64,000 nucleotides of DNA from Melieria omissa (lineage: Eukaryota; Arthropoda; Insecta; Diptera; Ulidiidae), in NCBI GenBank assembly GCA_963971225.1, contig OZ020267.1, positions 122,381,891 through 122,445,890 of the forward strand, written 5' to 3'. Below are positions 12,013 through 23,745 of the stretch, in pieces (position 1 is the first letter of the stretch; each line of letters opens with the position of its first letter). Position numbers and translations under genes: made by a program. Under the pieces are notes generated by a model. That model did not search any database. It was not told the DNA's origin and saw only the letters and a program-made list of their open reading frames with translations.

Positions 12013-13622
12013 ATCTGAACTCAATCATGAGATCCGATTAATAGATGAGTGGACTTGTCACTCTTCAACACCTCTGTGCCGGCTACAATACGGCACACAC
12101 GATGTGCGATTTCAGTGGCATAACTTCAGGAGCACTTGCAGTCAACGCCTTCAACTTGAGAGCCGAGCTGACTGTATAGATTTTGGGGTGGGAAGGAGAG
12201 AATTGATGCACTCGACACACCAACCATATCGGCCATGCTAAGCGTCATTAACTAAACTTCCATCGTGTTGACCCCACCTCGATGGCACCTTTTGAAGCTG
12301 CGGTCGCTGCAGATTAAAAACTATGGCCTCAACCACCACCAGTCATGCCTGTGCGGCAATATGACCACATGTGGGTGTCGTTGTGTTTATGTGTATGTGC
12401 GCGTAATTAAAATGCATAAATAATAAAACGATGTCACAGACTTTTGGCTCTCGCCACATTTGCCACTTTAACCGGTTTGCATTTTGCATTTTTTGCACTC
12501 GCTGCTTCCACTTGCTGCGCTTTGACTGTCGCCGGCTGCAGCATAAATAGCGAAGGTGTCGATGTGCGCCAGCTGTGTGTGGTCGTGTGTGGTGTCCCTT
12601 TTCCACCTACACACACACACACATGCACAGTTTTGCTTTCCGGCCAAACACAGTCATTTTGCGTCCATTCTGCGCAGCATACGACGAGTACACGACCGCC
12701 ATTGGCTTTTTTCCGGCGCAAAAGATGCGCTTTTTGCTTGTAATTGAAATAGCGAAAAAGTTGTTGCCATTTTTCCGCGGCAATTTCCAGTGCGTACGCG
12801 ATTTATAATTGTGGCTCTGGCAGTTTTTACGCTCAAAACCTGTGACATTGTCTGAATTGGCGGCCAGTGGCTGCTGCGAAACTTTTTCAGCGCAGCGTCG
12901 AATTGGCAGGTTTGGTTTTTTCCCCGCGGCCATTAGTTGGTCACAGCTTATGAAAATGGCCGCCATTTGACTTAAGCGATGCGAATCGAAATTGTTTCAT
13001 CGACAGTTCGATCCATAAAAAGTGAACGACTCTGCAAACATTTAGAAAATTATTGAAAATTTGTATCCACCAAATGTGGCAATTTAATACATTTTCAACT
13101 CTCACCACTCACTTCTCTGCACTTGCTCATGGTCAGTGATTACGGCTTCATCAAAGGCAATTACAGTTTTGCGGTAATCATTTTCCACTCGGGCAACAAC
13201 AATTGCGGGAAAACAATTAAAAACTTCTGCATCGTTAAGGCCAAAGGCAAAGTTTTCAAGTGAACCACAGCGCAGTGAATCGAGTCGCGTTGGAGTTGAC
13301 CTTCGGTCGATTAAAATCGAAATTTTATTTGATCTCGTTGCGTGCCCCGCCATGCAATTAAGCAGCGTTGTGAGCGTTCTGGCAGTTTGCGTCCATAAAA
13401 GTTATAACAAGCCGAGCGGAAAATTTGCGTTAAGTGCAGTGACTAGTTTGGCAAGCGATGCGATTGTGCACTAATTCAACGATGTCAAATTGTTTGATCG
13501 GATCTTAATGAAAATACAAAACATATTGAACTGTAATTAAAATGTAATATTTAATTAAATTTGAAGTTATGTATTAAACTGAGATTTATTATTAACTTAA
13601 TTTATATCCTTTAAAATATTGT
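12013..13622. other. Non-coding DNA
   Basis: No gene or mobile element is recognised. A CA run lies near 12608-12622. Short open frames overlap on both strands without domains. Confidence 0.55.
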
Positions 13623-13929
13623 GCAATGATAATAAGAGAACAGATGCGTGAAATCGGATTTATTTCAATATACTTCAGTACATGGAAATATATAAAAATT
13701 TTTGAAGAAAATGGAGACTTGAGAATTTAAGAGGTATCAGTGGTTGGTGCATTGACATTGAAATCAAAGAGTCAGGAGTGTCCTTCGATTAGTCAGCATC
13801 GCCTTAATCAAACTGTTCCCAATGGCGGTTGTTAAGTGGACAAGTATCATAAGATATTTACTTTTTCCACAAAATTGCACACACAATATGAAAACTTGGC
13901 TAATTCATCAGAGCCGAGCCCAAATTTCC

Positions 13930-14103
13930 GAAGCTACAAATAGGAAATTTTAACTGGAGGTTAATTTTAGACAACGAGAACAGAATTTTACAAATTTAAT
14001 TGACCAATTGATTTCGAACTTGGTAAAAGTACTCCAAGTCAAATATAATTCGACACATGCTTTACAACTTAAAAAAAAAAAAACAAAATTTAATGGAGTC
14101 AAT
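13930..14103. repeat. Degenerate tandem repeat, left part (copy 1)
   Basis: AT-rich sequence with the phrase ACTTGGTAAAAGTACTCCAA and the unit end TAATGGAGTCAAT, which recur in the array at 14970-15355. A non-LTR retrotransposon insertion (14104-14969) separates the two parts. Confidence 0.55.
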
Positions 14104-14969
14104 GATGGATGAATGGATGGATGTGAAGGGGAGCCGAGGAAATAACCTAAGGGAGGTCATTACCTCAAGCACTCAGGCTTTATAGCCCATTGTACTTAAG
14201 GCTCAGGAAAGAGGTTGATAGAGGAGATGGGAATGGGACAAGAAACAGAAAAAGTGGAAAGGGAGAGAGGGTTATGAGATCACACAGGGTGGGAGAATGA
14301 ACTTCGTCCATTCTCATAACATCTGAACCCAGCGTCCGCAATCTCGTTCTAGAGAAGGCCGGACATGCACAGAGAAAGTGCTCTGTAGTATTTACCTCCT
14401 CCAGGCAAGACACGCAAGTCGGATCTTCGATGATACCCATGTTGGCCATTTGTCGCCCCCATGGATTGTGTCCTGTGATTAACCCGACCATTCGTTGGAA
14501 GTCTTTCCTACTCAGCTTCTGGAGGATATTCCCTGCGACCTTTTCACAAAACACTTGCCAGTTTTACAGCTTCCCAAGCTAGACCAACGTTCTCTATGTA
14601 GGTTATTTACACAGGACTTAATCCAGTCCAGGGTTCCTGCTAGACTGGTGCCGATTATTATTTCTGGTCCCATGGATGTACACCCTGATCCACAGTTAGC
14701 CAGTTCATCGGCAATTTCGTTACCTAGAACACCGCAGTGTTCCAGAATCCAGATAAGTTGGAGCTTATTACGTCACATGACTGATTTTAGCTTCATCTTA
14801 CATTCTTGGACAACCTTAGAGGTAACACGCGCGTTCTCCAGGGCCTTAAGTGCTTGACTGACTTGACAGCTTGACTGTCACTACAGACTCCTATACGTTT
14901 ATCGCACCATTTCCTCCCGATTATCCATTCCGCTACCTTCAGAATGGCGAAGATTTCCGTCTGAAAGAC
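14104..14969 (-). mobile_element. 5'-truncated non-LTR retrotransposon (copy 1)
   Basis: On the minus strand the sequence encodes the end of a non-LTR ORF2. An RNase H-like part (SDSQA near 14880, GNEIADELA near 14710) is followed by a C-terminal zinc-knuckle region with MVGLITGHNPWG and CVSCLEEVNTTEHFLCACPA. At least two frameshifts and an in-frame stop break it. The 3' end is a short ATCC-type repeat (about 14104-14124 on plus). Both sides carry GAGTCAAT (14096-14103 and 14970-14977), a plausible 8-bp target duplication. An RNase H plus CCHC-type tail is usual for the I, R1 and LOA clades. The insertion lies within the degenerate tandem repeat. Confidence 0.85.
14180..14554 (-). pseudogene. 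Non-LTR ORF2 C-terminal zinc-knuckle fragment (copy 1)
   Basis: This 124-codon frame is the final part of a retrotransposon polyprotein. It has the RLxGxITGHNPWG-type motif and a C-x2-C-x8-H-x4-C cluster (CVSCLEEVNTTEHFLCAC), typical of the region after RNase H in I/R1/LOA-like elements. The RNase H part lies upstream in other frames, so the gene is dead. The C-terminal 20-30 residues are pyrimidine-rich low complexity. Confidence 0.8.
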
Positions 14970-15355
14970 GAGTCAATAATGGGTTAAGGCTTGTATAGAA
15001 AATAACATGAATAGGCGTTTTGACTTCAAACTTACTGAGACTGTTTCAAATGCAACTTAAATGGACGTGGTTTTAATATTTAAAAAATTAAAATCTAATG
15101 GAGTCAGCAACAGGTTTAAGGTTTGTATAGAGGAAAATTATTTTAAAGGATAATTGACTTACAACTTGGTGAAAGTGTTTCAAACGAGTGCGAATTCAAT
15201 ACATGCTTCTCATTTGTCTTGAAAATCAAAATTTGACAAAGTCAGAAGGAGTCAAAATTTGTATTTGGAAACATAATTTGCAAATTGGCATAAAACTTGG
15301 TGAAAGTACTTTCAATAAGAACTTATTGAATCGAATCTTTTGAAAATCGGCATTT
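14970..15355. repeat. Degenerate ~130-bp tandem repeat array (copy 1)
   Basis: At least three diverged units follow each other. They share phrases such as GAGTCA...GGTTTAAGGTTTGTATAGA, ACTTGGTGAAAGTGTTTCAA with ACTTGGTGAAAGTACTTTCA, and CTTGAAAATCAAAATTTGAC. The unit is roughly 130 bp. With the part left of the retrotransposon (13930-14103) it forms one satellite-like array, old enough to have diverged strongly. Confidence 0.6.
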
Positions 15356-17252
15356 ACCGGTTCATTGAATTCGATACGTACTCGGAAATGGTTTATTATT
15401 CATACTTGAACTGTTTACAACGGCTTACATGTTCTTCTGGTTGGACAGCACAACTGTTGTCCATCTTCCTCATTTTCATTTTCTACCCGTCGTTGTGCAT
15501 ATCAATAAATCCTCAGTTAAACCCTAATTATATGCGCCCAAAAGTAGAACGGCCCAACCACGTTTTTGGCATTATTTTTTACATTCCGTAATGGCGATAG
15601 TTCAACTCGCATACTTAACTCGCTTACTTATAATTTTTCGTCCCCTATTTTCCTCACTCAGCACATAATCGGCATAATCGTAAAATGTATGTCCACCACA
15701 GTGAACACATACAATAACGAAGCATTGCCGCTCTCCACTACTCTCCCGCCTTCGGCTGTCGCCGTGTCGAGTACCGAGTGCGACGCCATTTAAACGCAAA
15801 TTACTGCCAATGGTCGCAAAGTGTGATTTAAACGCACTTGAGCGACACTTGAAGACGCTAAATTGCGGCTTTTATTGAGCGCCATAAACAGCGCAGTAGT
15901 CGTATGAGTCACGTTTGTCCCATAAACCGGACAATGTTAAGAACCTGACTCTCTCTTGCTCTCCCTCTCGAATTGCGATTCGGTGGTCTGCCGCCGCTTC
16001 CTGCTCATAATCCCATATCAAGGAGACGAAATCCGTCACAGACTTCTGTTCTTGACTTTTATTACAGTTTGCCAAGTGTCGCTCGCCTCGTCTCCACGCC
16101 CCGTTCGGACCGGCCACCAATGGCCGTGTGACTGTTTATCTCCGTCAGTGAGTTTATGTGCAAAACTATATTTTTTATGGCGTCTACACACGTCGGAGCT
16201 CCGCGTCGTCGGACGCATTAGACAGTGCGTCATTCGCCGCCGAATACCGGCATTTCAGCAGCGTATGCGAGTGCACTACATGTCTGCATTTGCATGGCCA
16301 CTTGCTTGCTGCAGCGGCGGAGCGTGCGCCATGCGCACCAGACAGCAGCAGCTCGTTGCCAAATTAATGGCGGTTCATCGGCGACCGCTTACGCCACTTT
16401 ACACAGCTGTCTCCAGCTTGGCGCACCACTCCGTGAGTGGTGTGTTTGCGTCCCGCTGTGCGTCCCGCAAGCCCCAACTGCACAAATGATTTTCGTGTCG
16501 CTTCGAATGGATTCCCTCAGATTAACAGGACTGGCCAGCCTGCAGCAACCGCGCCCCCTCCATTGTGCATCCAGCTGTGCGCTCCACCCGTTTGACATGC
16601 ACTGGCATTGCGGTTGTACTCGTGGCAATAATTGTCCGGATGCCAACTACAAATGAATTGCGGCTTCGTTGTCGTTGTCGTCGCCGTCGTGCCCTCCGCC
16701 CGCCGCTCTCCTAGCCGTGTTCTGGAAGCCTGCCTTGTTGACATGTCGCGATGTCACAATACACACTTAAATGATTTACGAAAGCGACTCTTCCGTATGA
16801 ATGACTGCGCAGTTGGTCCCGCGGCCTGCGCCACAAGTGCACTCAGCCAAGGTCGATATGAATCTATTATTTGCGTAAATCTTTATGCGAGTTTGATTTC
16901 AATGAATCAGAAACGGACACTAATGCATTACGAAGTTAATCCGCAAAAAATACATTTGGCTTCTTTGAGAGATGCACCAGAAATTATCAATGAAGTATTT
17001 ATTCGTATTTGGGATTTCTTTAAAAATGTATGACCGGCAAATGGCCGACATGATAGAAGTATTCTATTCATTTTATGTTAGGCGTGTATCTCATCTTCAC
17101 TGCGTTAAGCCATAGCTCACAATTTAAAAGAATCTACATCCACAAATCGACTATGCTCGAACCATAATTGCAGTTCTTCTTGGCCCACATAGAAGTGGGT
17201 AAGTTAGGTATTTGGTTAAACGTTTCCTTTATGAAATTAAAAACACATCAAG
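15356..17252. other. Unique non-coding DNA (copy 1)
   Basis: No gene is recognised. The part from 15.7 to 16.8 kb is GC-richer and full of open frames on both strands (up to 177 codons), none with a domain. Because copy 2 is almost identical, comparing the copies gives no coding signal. Confidence 0.5.
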
Positions 17253-17483
17253 AAATGTTTTTACAAGGTTGGAAGGGACCTACAGTTTTATGCCGATTCC
17301 GAACGGCGAGTTGGGAGCGTTTTCATAGGCAATTTTACTCTCAGTGGTTTGCCATTTCCTGCTGAGAGGACAGCAGCCGAAAGAAAAATTGTTGTTTTTT
17401 TCGGTATGAACGTAACGGAGTATTGAACTCGCGGAGTCTTGACTCGCGGCCCAACGCACTAGCCTGCTGAGCTACGGCGGCTG
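17253..17483 (-). mobile_element. tRNA-derived SINE, full head (copy 1)
   Basis: Read on the minus strand, the element opens with a tRNA-like head. An A-box-like TAGCTCAGCAGG (17463-17474) is followed about 33 bp later by a B-box-like GAGTTCAATACTC (17418-17430), the internal promoter of RNA polymerase III. The body then reads through TTTTTCTTTCGGC, CCTCTCAGCAG and AAACTGTAGGTCCCTTCCAA. The same body, on the plus strand and without the head, recurs at 62539-62783, which shows it is a dispersed family. A lone tRNA pseudogene would not explain the shared body. No clear target duplication is visible here. Confidence 0.8.
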
Positions 17484-17638
17484 TCATTTCTACTACTTTC
17501 TACTACTACCAACTATCAATTTTCAAACGCATTTTCTTCGAAAAAATTGAACTAACCCTTAAAAATGTTTTCTAAAAAAATTGGTATTTTTATAAATATC
17601 CTCCCATTTTTCCTCCGGTGTTCCTTGAGACGGGTACA

Positions 17639-18100
17639 CTGGCAAAGAAAGAGGCCATGTCTCCGGCGGAAGTTGAGGACGGCCTATTATTTCTTGGTGT
17701 GATCAACTGTTCGAGAGGATGGTACTTCGTAAAATCTTCGGCCCTGTTTGTATTGGCGATGACTATCGTACACGAATCAATAACGAGCTGTATGAGCTGT
17801 ATAAGGATATGGACGTAGCACAGCGAATTAACATCCAGCGGCTGCGCTGGCTCAGTCATGGTTGCCGTATGGACGACCAAGCTCCGGCGAAAAAGGTGTT
17901 CGATGCGGTGGTTGGGAGGTCGATGGCGAAGAGGGAGGCCGTGTCTCCGGTTGAAGGACCAAGTTGAAGAGGCCCTGTTATCTCTTGGTGTGACCAACTG
18001 GAGGGGCGCTCGCAAAGCAAAGGCGCCTGGAGAGATTTTGCGCACCGTAACCCGATAACGGGTTGTTATGACCAGTTAAGTTAATAAGTAAGTTTCTTGT
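17639..18100 (+). pseudogene. Non-LTR retrotransposon RT C-terminus, scrambled (copy 1)
   Basis: From about 17719 the plus strand encodes the familiar tail of an endonuclease/reverse transcriptase: RKIFGPVCIGDD, ELYELYKDMDVAQRINIQRLRWLSHGCRMDD, then an arginine-rich segment and TNW...GAWRDF. Frameshifts after APAKKVFDAVVG break it. Just upstream, 17639-17708 is a second, diverged copy of the segment found at 17925-18001 (AAGAAAGAGGCCATGTCTCC against AAGAGGGAGGCCGTGTCTCC). So a piece of the 3' end lies before the main fragment. The clade is probably RTE- or Jockey-like and is not certain. Confidence 0.75.
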
Positions 18101-19266
18101 TAGGTCAATATTAAGACAGACATCCATTTAGTTTAGCTTTAAAGACTTTATTGTTTATGGAGAGATAAAAGATTAGATAAGATTCTATCTTACCGATAGA
18201 AGGCAACTATATTCGGAAATATTTTGTCTTCGATGCTATGATAATAATTTATTTATTGATATTGCTTTCACTTTTTGAAATCCCCGGTTTTCCAGTTCAT
18301 GAATTTCGCCGGTGCAGCCAAAACCCATCGCTAAATATCTCCATGGATCGGTAAATCACTTCTAATGGTCACAAAGTAAAATATCCAAACAAGAACACCC
18401 GTAAAACCTCGGCAATTCTTTCTACAATACTCGAAATAAATTTGGGCCTACGCACACATTTTGATACATTAAGTAGTAAATTAATAAACAACGCTCAGGA
18501 ATTCGCTGTGAGTGCAAATTGAAACGGAGGTTAGAATTTGCACGCATTCCAACTTTTTGGCTCGAGTTTTTCTGCATCAAATGACATTATTTGCAAATGT
18601 GATGTATGCCGCAAATAATAAACAAACTAATTGCAATTTCAATAGAAAAGCAGAGTGGAAGCGGGCAACTTCAACATTCACCTTTCCTGCAACCGGCCCA
18701 CCACCTGCGCGCTGCTGATGCTAATTTATGCCGCTCCGCACATTCAACGCTGAATTGTTTCGACTGACAAAAGTCGGTCATGTGCCAGGCAGCAATGACA
18801 AGAACAACAGCAGCCGCAATTTATGCCAACACAAACAATGGCGAAGATCCAACTGTAAAGGCCACCGGGTCACCGGACTGTGGGCGCAGCAGACGCAAAC
18901 GTTCACGTTCGCCGCGTGCGTCTAAGCCGTTTACATAATTTAACAGGTCGGGCGCACTGATAATGGGTCCCGTGCCAGGCACATAGTGGGATGTCCATGC
19001 AGCTGTTTAGGTACCCGTTGGCAGCTTCAGCCTTCGGCGCACGCACTGCGCCCGGATTGTAACGCGCCTGGCGGCCAAGCTGGCGCGCACATACGACACA
19101 TAAATACGCATTAGTCCATTCGCAAAAGCGATGACGCGCAAAGGCGCTGCCCGAGCCTTGCGCCAACGGTCGCACCGATGGCCGCAAGTTGCGGCAAGCA
19201 GCCGAGCGAGCCGGCCAGTTCTGACCAGCTAACGAGAGGCAGCCATGGAGCGCGCGAACGTTGGCG
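18101..19266. other. Unique non-coding DNA (copy 1)
   Basis: AT-rich at first, then GC-rich from about 18.65 kb, with no recognised gene. The GC-rich end continues past the duplication edge in copy 2 (24912 onward), so it is probably the original context. Confidence 0.5.
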
Positions 19267-19748
19267 CGCAATGATAATAAGAGAACAGATGCGTGAAATC
19301 GGATTTATTTCAATATACTTCAGTACATGGAAATATATAAAAATTTTTGAAGAAAATGGAGACTTGAGAATTTAAGAGGTATCAGTGGTTGGTGCATTGA
19401 CATTGAAATCAAAGAGTCAGGAGTGTCCTTCGATTAGTCAGCATCGCCTTAATCAAACTGTTCCCAATGGCGGTTGTTAAGTGGACAAGTATCATAAGAT
19501 ATTTACTTTTTCCACAAAATTGCACACACAATATGAAAACTTGGCTAATTCATCAGAGCCGAGCCCAAATTTCCGAAGCTACAAATAGGAAATTTTAACT
19601 GGAGGTTAATTTTAGACAACGAGAACAGAATTTTACAAATTTAATTGACCAATTGATTTCGAACTTGGTAAAAGTACTCCAAGTCAAATATAATTCGACA
19701 CATGCTTTACAACTTAAAAAAAAAAAAACAAAATTTAATGGAGTCAAT

Positions 19749-20614
19749 GATGGATGAATGGATGGATGTGAAGGGGAGCCGAGGAAATAACCTAAGGGAG
19801 GTCATTACCTCAAGCACTCAGGCTTTATAGCCCATTGTACTTAAGGCTCAGGAAAGAGGTTGATAGAGGAGATGGGAATGGGACAAGAAACAGAAAAAGT
19901 GGAAAGGGAGAGAGGGTTATGAGATCACACAGGGTGGGAGAATGAACTTCGTCCATTCTCATAACATCTGAACCCAGCGTCCGCAATCTCGTTCTAGAGA
20001 AGGCCGGACATGCACAGAGAAAGTGCTCTGTAGTATTTACCTCCTCCAGGCAAGACACGCAAGTCGGATCTTCGATGATACCCATGTTGGCCATTTGTCG
20101 CCCCCATGGATTGTGTCCTGTGATTAACCCGACCATTCGTTGGAAGTCTTTCCTACTCAGCTTCTGGAGGATATTCCCTGCGACCTTTTCACAAAACACT
20201 TGCCAGTTTTACAGCTTCCCAAGCTAGACCAACGTTCTCTATGTAGGTTATTTACACAGGACTTAATCCAGTCCAGGGTTCCTGCTAGACTGGTGCCGAT
20301 TATTATTTCTGGTCCCATGGATGTACACCCTGATCCACAGTTAGCCAGTTCATCGGCAATTTCGTTACCTAGAACACCGCAGTGTTCCAGAATCCAGATA
20401 AGTTGGAGCTTATTACGTCACATGACTGATTTTAGCTTCATCTTACATTCTTGGACAACCTTAGAGGTAACACGCGCGTTCTCCAGGGCCTTAAGTGCTT
20501 GACTGACTTGACAGCTTGACTGTCACTACAGACTCCTATACGTTTATCGCACCATTTCCTCCCGATTATCCATTCCGCTACCTTCAGAATGGCGAAGATT
20601 TCCGTCTGAAAGAC
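19749..20614 (-). mobile_element. 5'-truncated non-LTR retrotransposon (copy 2)
   Basis: Same element as at 14104-14969, carried along by the segmental duplication and not an independent insertion. The zinc-knuckle frame lies at 19825-20199 and the flanking GAGTCAAT repeats are retained. Confidence 0.85.
19825..20199 (-). pseudogene. Non-LTR ORF2 C-terminal zinc-knuckle fragment (copy 2)
   Basis: Identical in protein to the 14180-14554 fragment: LITGHNPWG motif and a C-C-H-C cluster. It is dead for the same reasons. Confidence 0.8.
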
Positions 20615-21000
20615 GAGTCAATAATGGGTTAAGGCTTGTATAGAAAATAACATGAATAGGCGTTTTGACTTCAAACTTACTGAGACTGTTTCAAATGCAA
20701 CTTAAATGGACGTGGTTTTAATATTTAAAAAATTAAAATCTAATGGAGTCAGCAACAGGTTTAAGGTTTGTATAGAGGAAAATTATTTTAAAGGATAATT
20801 GACTTACAACTTGGTGAAAGTGTTTCAAACGAGTGCGAATTCAATACATGCTTCTCATTTGTCTTGAAAATCAAAATTTGACAAAGTCAGAAGGAGTCAA
20901 AATTTGTATTTGGAAACATAATTTGCAAATTGGCATAAAACTTGGTGAAAGTACTTTCAATAAGAACTTATTGAATCGAATCTTTTGAAAATCGGCATTT
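20615..21000. repeat. Degenerate ~130-bp tandem repeat array (copy 2)
   Basis: Duplicate of the array at 14970-15355, with the left part of the same array at 19575-19748. Confidence 0.6.
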
Positions 21001-22897
21001 ACCGGTTCATTGAATTCGATACGTACTCGGAAATGGTTTATTATTCATACTTGAACTGTTTACAACGGCTTACATGTTCTTCTGGTTGGACAGCACAACT
21101 GTTGTCCATCTTCCTCATTTTCATTTTCTACCCGTCGTTGTGCATATCAATAAATCCTCAGTTAAACCCTAATTATATGCGCCCAAAAGTAGAACGGCCC
21201 AACCACGTTTTTGGCATTATTTTTTACATTCCGTAATGGCGATAGTTCAACTCGCATACTTAACTCGCTTACTTATAATTTTTCGTCCCCTATTTTCCTC
21301 ACTCAGCACATAATCGGCATAATCGTAAAATGTATGTCCACCACAATGAACACATACAATAACGAAGCATTGCCGCTCTCCACTACTCTCCCGCCTTCGG
21401 CTGTCGCCGTGTCGAGTACCGAGTGCGACGCCATTTAAACGCAAATTACTGCCAATGGTCGCAAAGTGTGATTTAAACGCACTTGAGCGACACTTGAAGA
21501 CGCTAAATTGCGGCTTTTATTGAGCGCCATAAACAGCGCAGTAGTCGTATGAGTCACGTTTGTCCCATAAACCGGACAATGTTAAGAACCTGACTCTCTC
21601 TTGCTCTCCCTCTCGAATTGCGATTCGGTGGTCTGCCGCCGCTTCCTGCTCATAATCCCATATCAAGGAGACGAAATCCGTCACAGACTTCTGTTCTTGA
21701 CTTTTATTACAGTTTGCCAAGTGTCGCTCGCCTCGTCTCCACGCCCCGTTCGGACCGGCCACCAATGGCCGTGTGACTGTTTATCTCCGTCAGTGAGTTT
21801 ATGTGCAAAACTATATTTTTTATGGCGTCTACACACGTCGGAGCTCCGCGTCGTCGGACGCATTAGACAGTGCGTCATTCGCCGCCGAATACCGGCATTT
21901 CAGCAGCGTATGCGAGTGCACTACATGTCTGCATTTGCATGGCCACTTGCTTGCTGCAGCGGCGGAGCGTGCGCCATGCGCACCAGACAGCAGCAGCTCG
22001 TTGCCAAATTAATGGCGGTTCATCGGCGACCGCTTACGCCACTTTACACAGCTGTCTCCAGCTTGGCGCACCACTCCGTGAGTGGTGTGTTTGCGTCCCG
22101 CTGTGCGTCCCGCAAGCCCCAACTGCACAAATGATTTTCGTGTCGCTTCGAATGGATTCCCTCAGATTAACAGGACTGGCCAGCCTGCAGCAACCGCGCC
22201 CCCTCCATTGTGCATCCAGCTGTGCGCTCCACCCGTTTGACATGCACTGGCATTGCGGTTGTACTCGTGGCAATAATTGTCCGGATGCCAACTACAAATG
22301 AATTGCGGCTTCGTTGTCGTTGTCGTCGCCGTCGTGCCCTCCGCCCGCCGCTCTCCTAGCCGTGTTCTGGAAGCCTGCCTTGTTGACATGTCGCGATGTC
22401 ACAATACACACTTAAATGATTTACGAAAGCGACTCTTCCGTATGAATGACTGCGCAGTTGGTCCCGCGGCCTGCGCCACAAGTGCACTCAGCCAAGGTCG
22501 ATATGAATCTATTATTTGCGTAAATCTTTATGCGAGTTTGATTTCAATGAATCAGAAACGGACACTAATGCATTACGAAGTTAATCCGCAAAAAATACAT
22601 TTGGCTTCTTTGAGAGATGCACCAGAAATTATCAATGAAGTATTTATTCGTATTTGGGATTTCTTTAAAAATGTATGACCGGCAAATGGCCGACATGATA
22701 GAAGTATTCTATTCATTTTATGTTAGGCGTGTATCTCATCTTCACTGCGTTAAGCCATAGCTCACAATTTAAAAGAATCTACATCCACAAATCGACTATG
22801 CTCGAACCATAATTGCAGTTCTTCTTGGCCCACATAGAAGTGGGTAAGTTAGGTATTTGGTTAAACGTTTCCTTTATGAAATTAAAAACACATCAAG
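21001..22897. other. Unique non-coding DNA (copy 2)
   Basis: Copy of 15356-17252. It contains the single base difference at 21346. No gene is recognised. Confidence 0.5.
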
Positions 22898-23128
22898 AAA
22901 TGTTTTTACAAGGTTGGAAGGGACCTACAGTTTTATGCCGATTCCGAACGGCGAGTTGGGAGCGTTTTCATAGGCAATTTTACTCTCAGTGGTTTGCCAT
23001 TTCCTGCTGAGAGGACAGCAGCCGAAAGAAAAATTGTTGTTTTTTTCGGTATGAACGTAACGGAGTATTGAACTCGCGGAGTCTTGACTCGCGGCCCAAC
23101 GCACTAGCCTGCTGAGCTACGGCGGCTG
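22898..23128 (-). mobile_element. tRNA-derived SINE, full head (copy 2)
   Basis: Copy of the SINE at 17253-17483, with the A-box-like motif at 23108-23119 and the B-box-like motif at 23063-23075. It arose by the segmental duplication. Confidence 0.8.
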
Positions 23129-23283
23129 TCATTTCTACTACTTTCTACTACTACCAACTATCAATTTTCAAACGCATTTTCTTCGAAAAAATTGAACTAA
23201 CCCTTAAAAATGTTTTCTAAAAAAATTGGTATTTTTATAAATATCCTCCCATTTTTCCTCCGGTGTTCCTTGAGACGGGTACA

Positions 23284-23745
23284 CTGGCAAAGAAAGAGGC
23301 CATGTCTCCGGCGGAAGTTGAGGACGGCCTATTATTTCTTGGTGTGATCAACTGTTCGAGAGGATGGTACTTCGTAAAATCTTCGGCCCTGTTTGTATTG
23401 GCGATGACTATCGTACACGAATCAATAACGAGCTGTATGAGCTGTATAAGGATATGGACGTAGCACAGCGAATTAACATCCAGCGGCTGCGCTGGCTCAG
23501 TCATGGTTGCCGTATGGACGACCAAGCTCCGGCGAAAAAGGTGTTCGATGCGGTGGTTGGGAGGTCGATGGCGAAGAGGGAGGCCGTGTCTCCGGTTGAA
23601 GGACCAAGTTGAAGAGGCCCTGTTATCTCTTGGTGTGACCAACTGGAGGGGCGCTCGCAAAGCAAAGGCGCCTGGAGAGATTTTGCGCACCGTAACCCGA
23701 TAACGGGTTGTTATGACCAGTTAAGTTAATAAGTAAGTTTCTTGT
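23284..23745 (+). pseudogene. Non-LTR RT C-terminus, scrambled (copy 2)
   Basis: Copy of 17639-18100, with the same misplaced 3' piece upstream of the main fragment and the same frameshifts. Confidence 0.75.

Larger units (their letters stand above)
13623..19266. repeat. 5.64-kb tandem duplication, copy 1
   Basis: This block is repeated head to tail at 19268-24911 with a constant offset of 5645. It starts GCAATGATAATAAGAG and ends GCGCGAACGTTGGCG. The sequence before copy 1 (AAATATTGT) and after copy 2 (GATAAGTGAAATG) is not shared, so these are true edges. Across the parts I compared, including every sizeable open frame, I found one difference: G at 15701 against A at 21346. A single extra C (19267) sits at the junction. 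The copy carries a degenerate tandem repeat, two truncated retrotransposons and a SINE, listed separately. Confidence 0.97.

Noticed and set aside
15956..16489. 177-codon plus-strand frame, repeated at 21601-22134
   Set aside because: It looks conserved only because it lies in the recent duplication. It is cysteine-, arginine- and serine-rich with overlapping frames on both strands and no domain.
17400..17483. A tRNA gene on the minus strand
   Set aside because: The A- and B-box-like motifs are present but the sequence does not fold into a good cloverleaf in my reading, and its downstream body recurs elsewhere as a dispersed repeat, so a SINE head explains it better.
17590..18045. 151-codon minus-strand frame (and its copy at 23235-23690)
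   Set aside because: It is antisense to the recognisable reverse transcriptase remnant on the plus strand.
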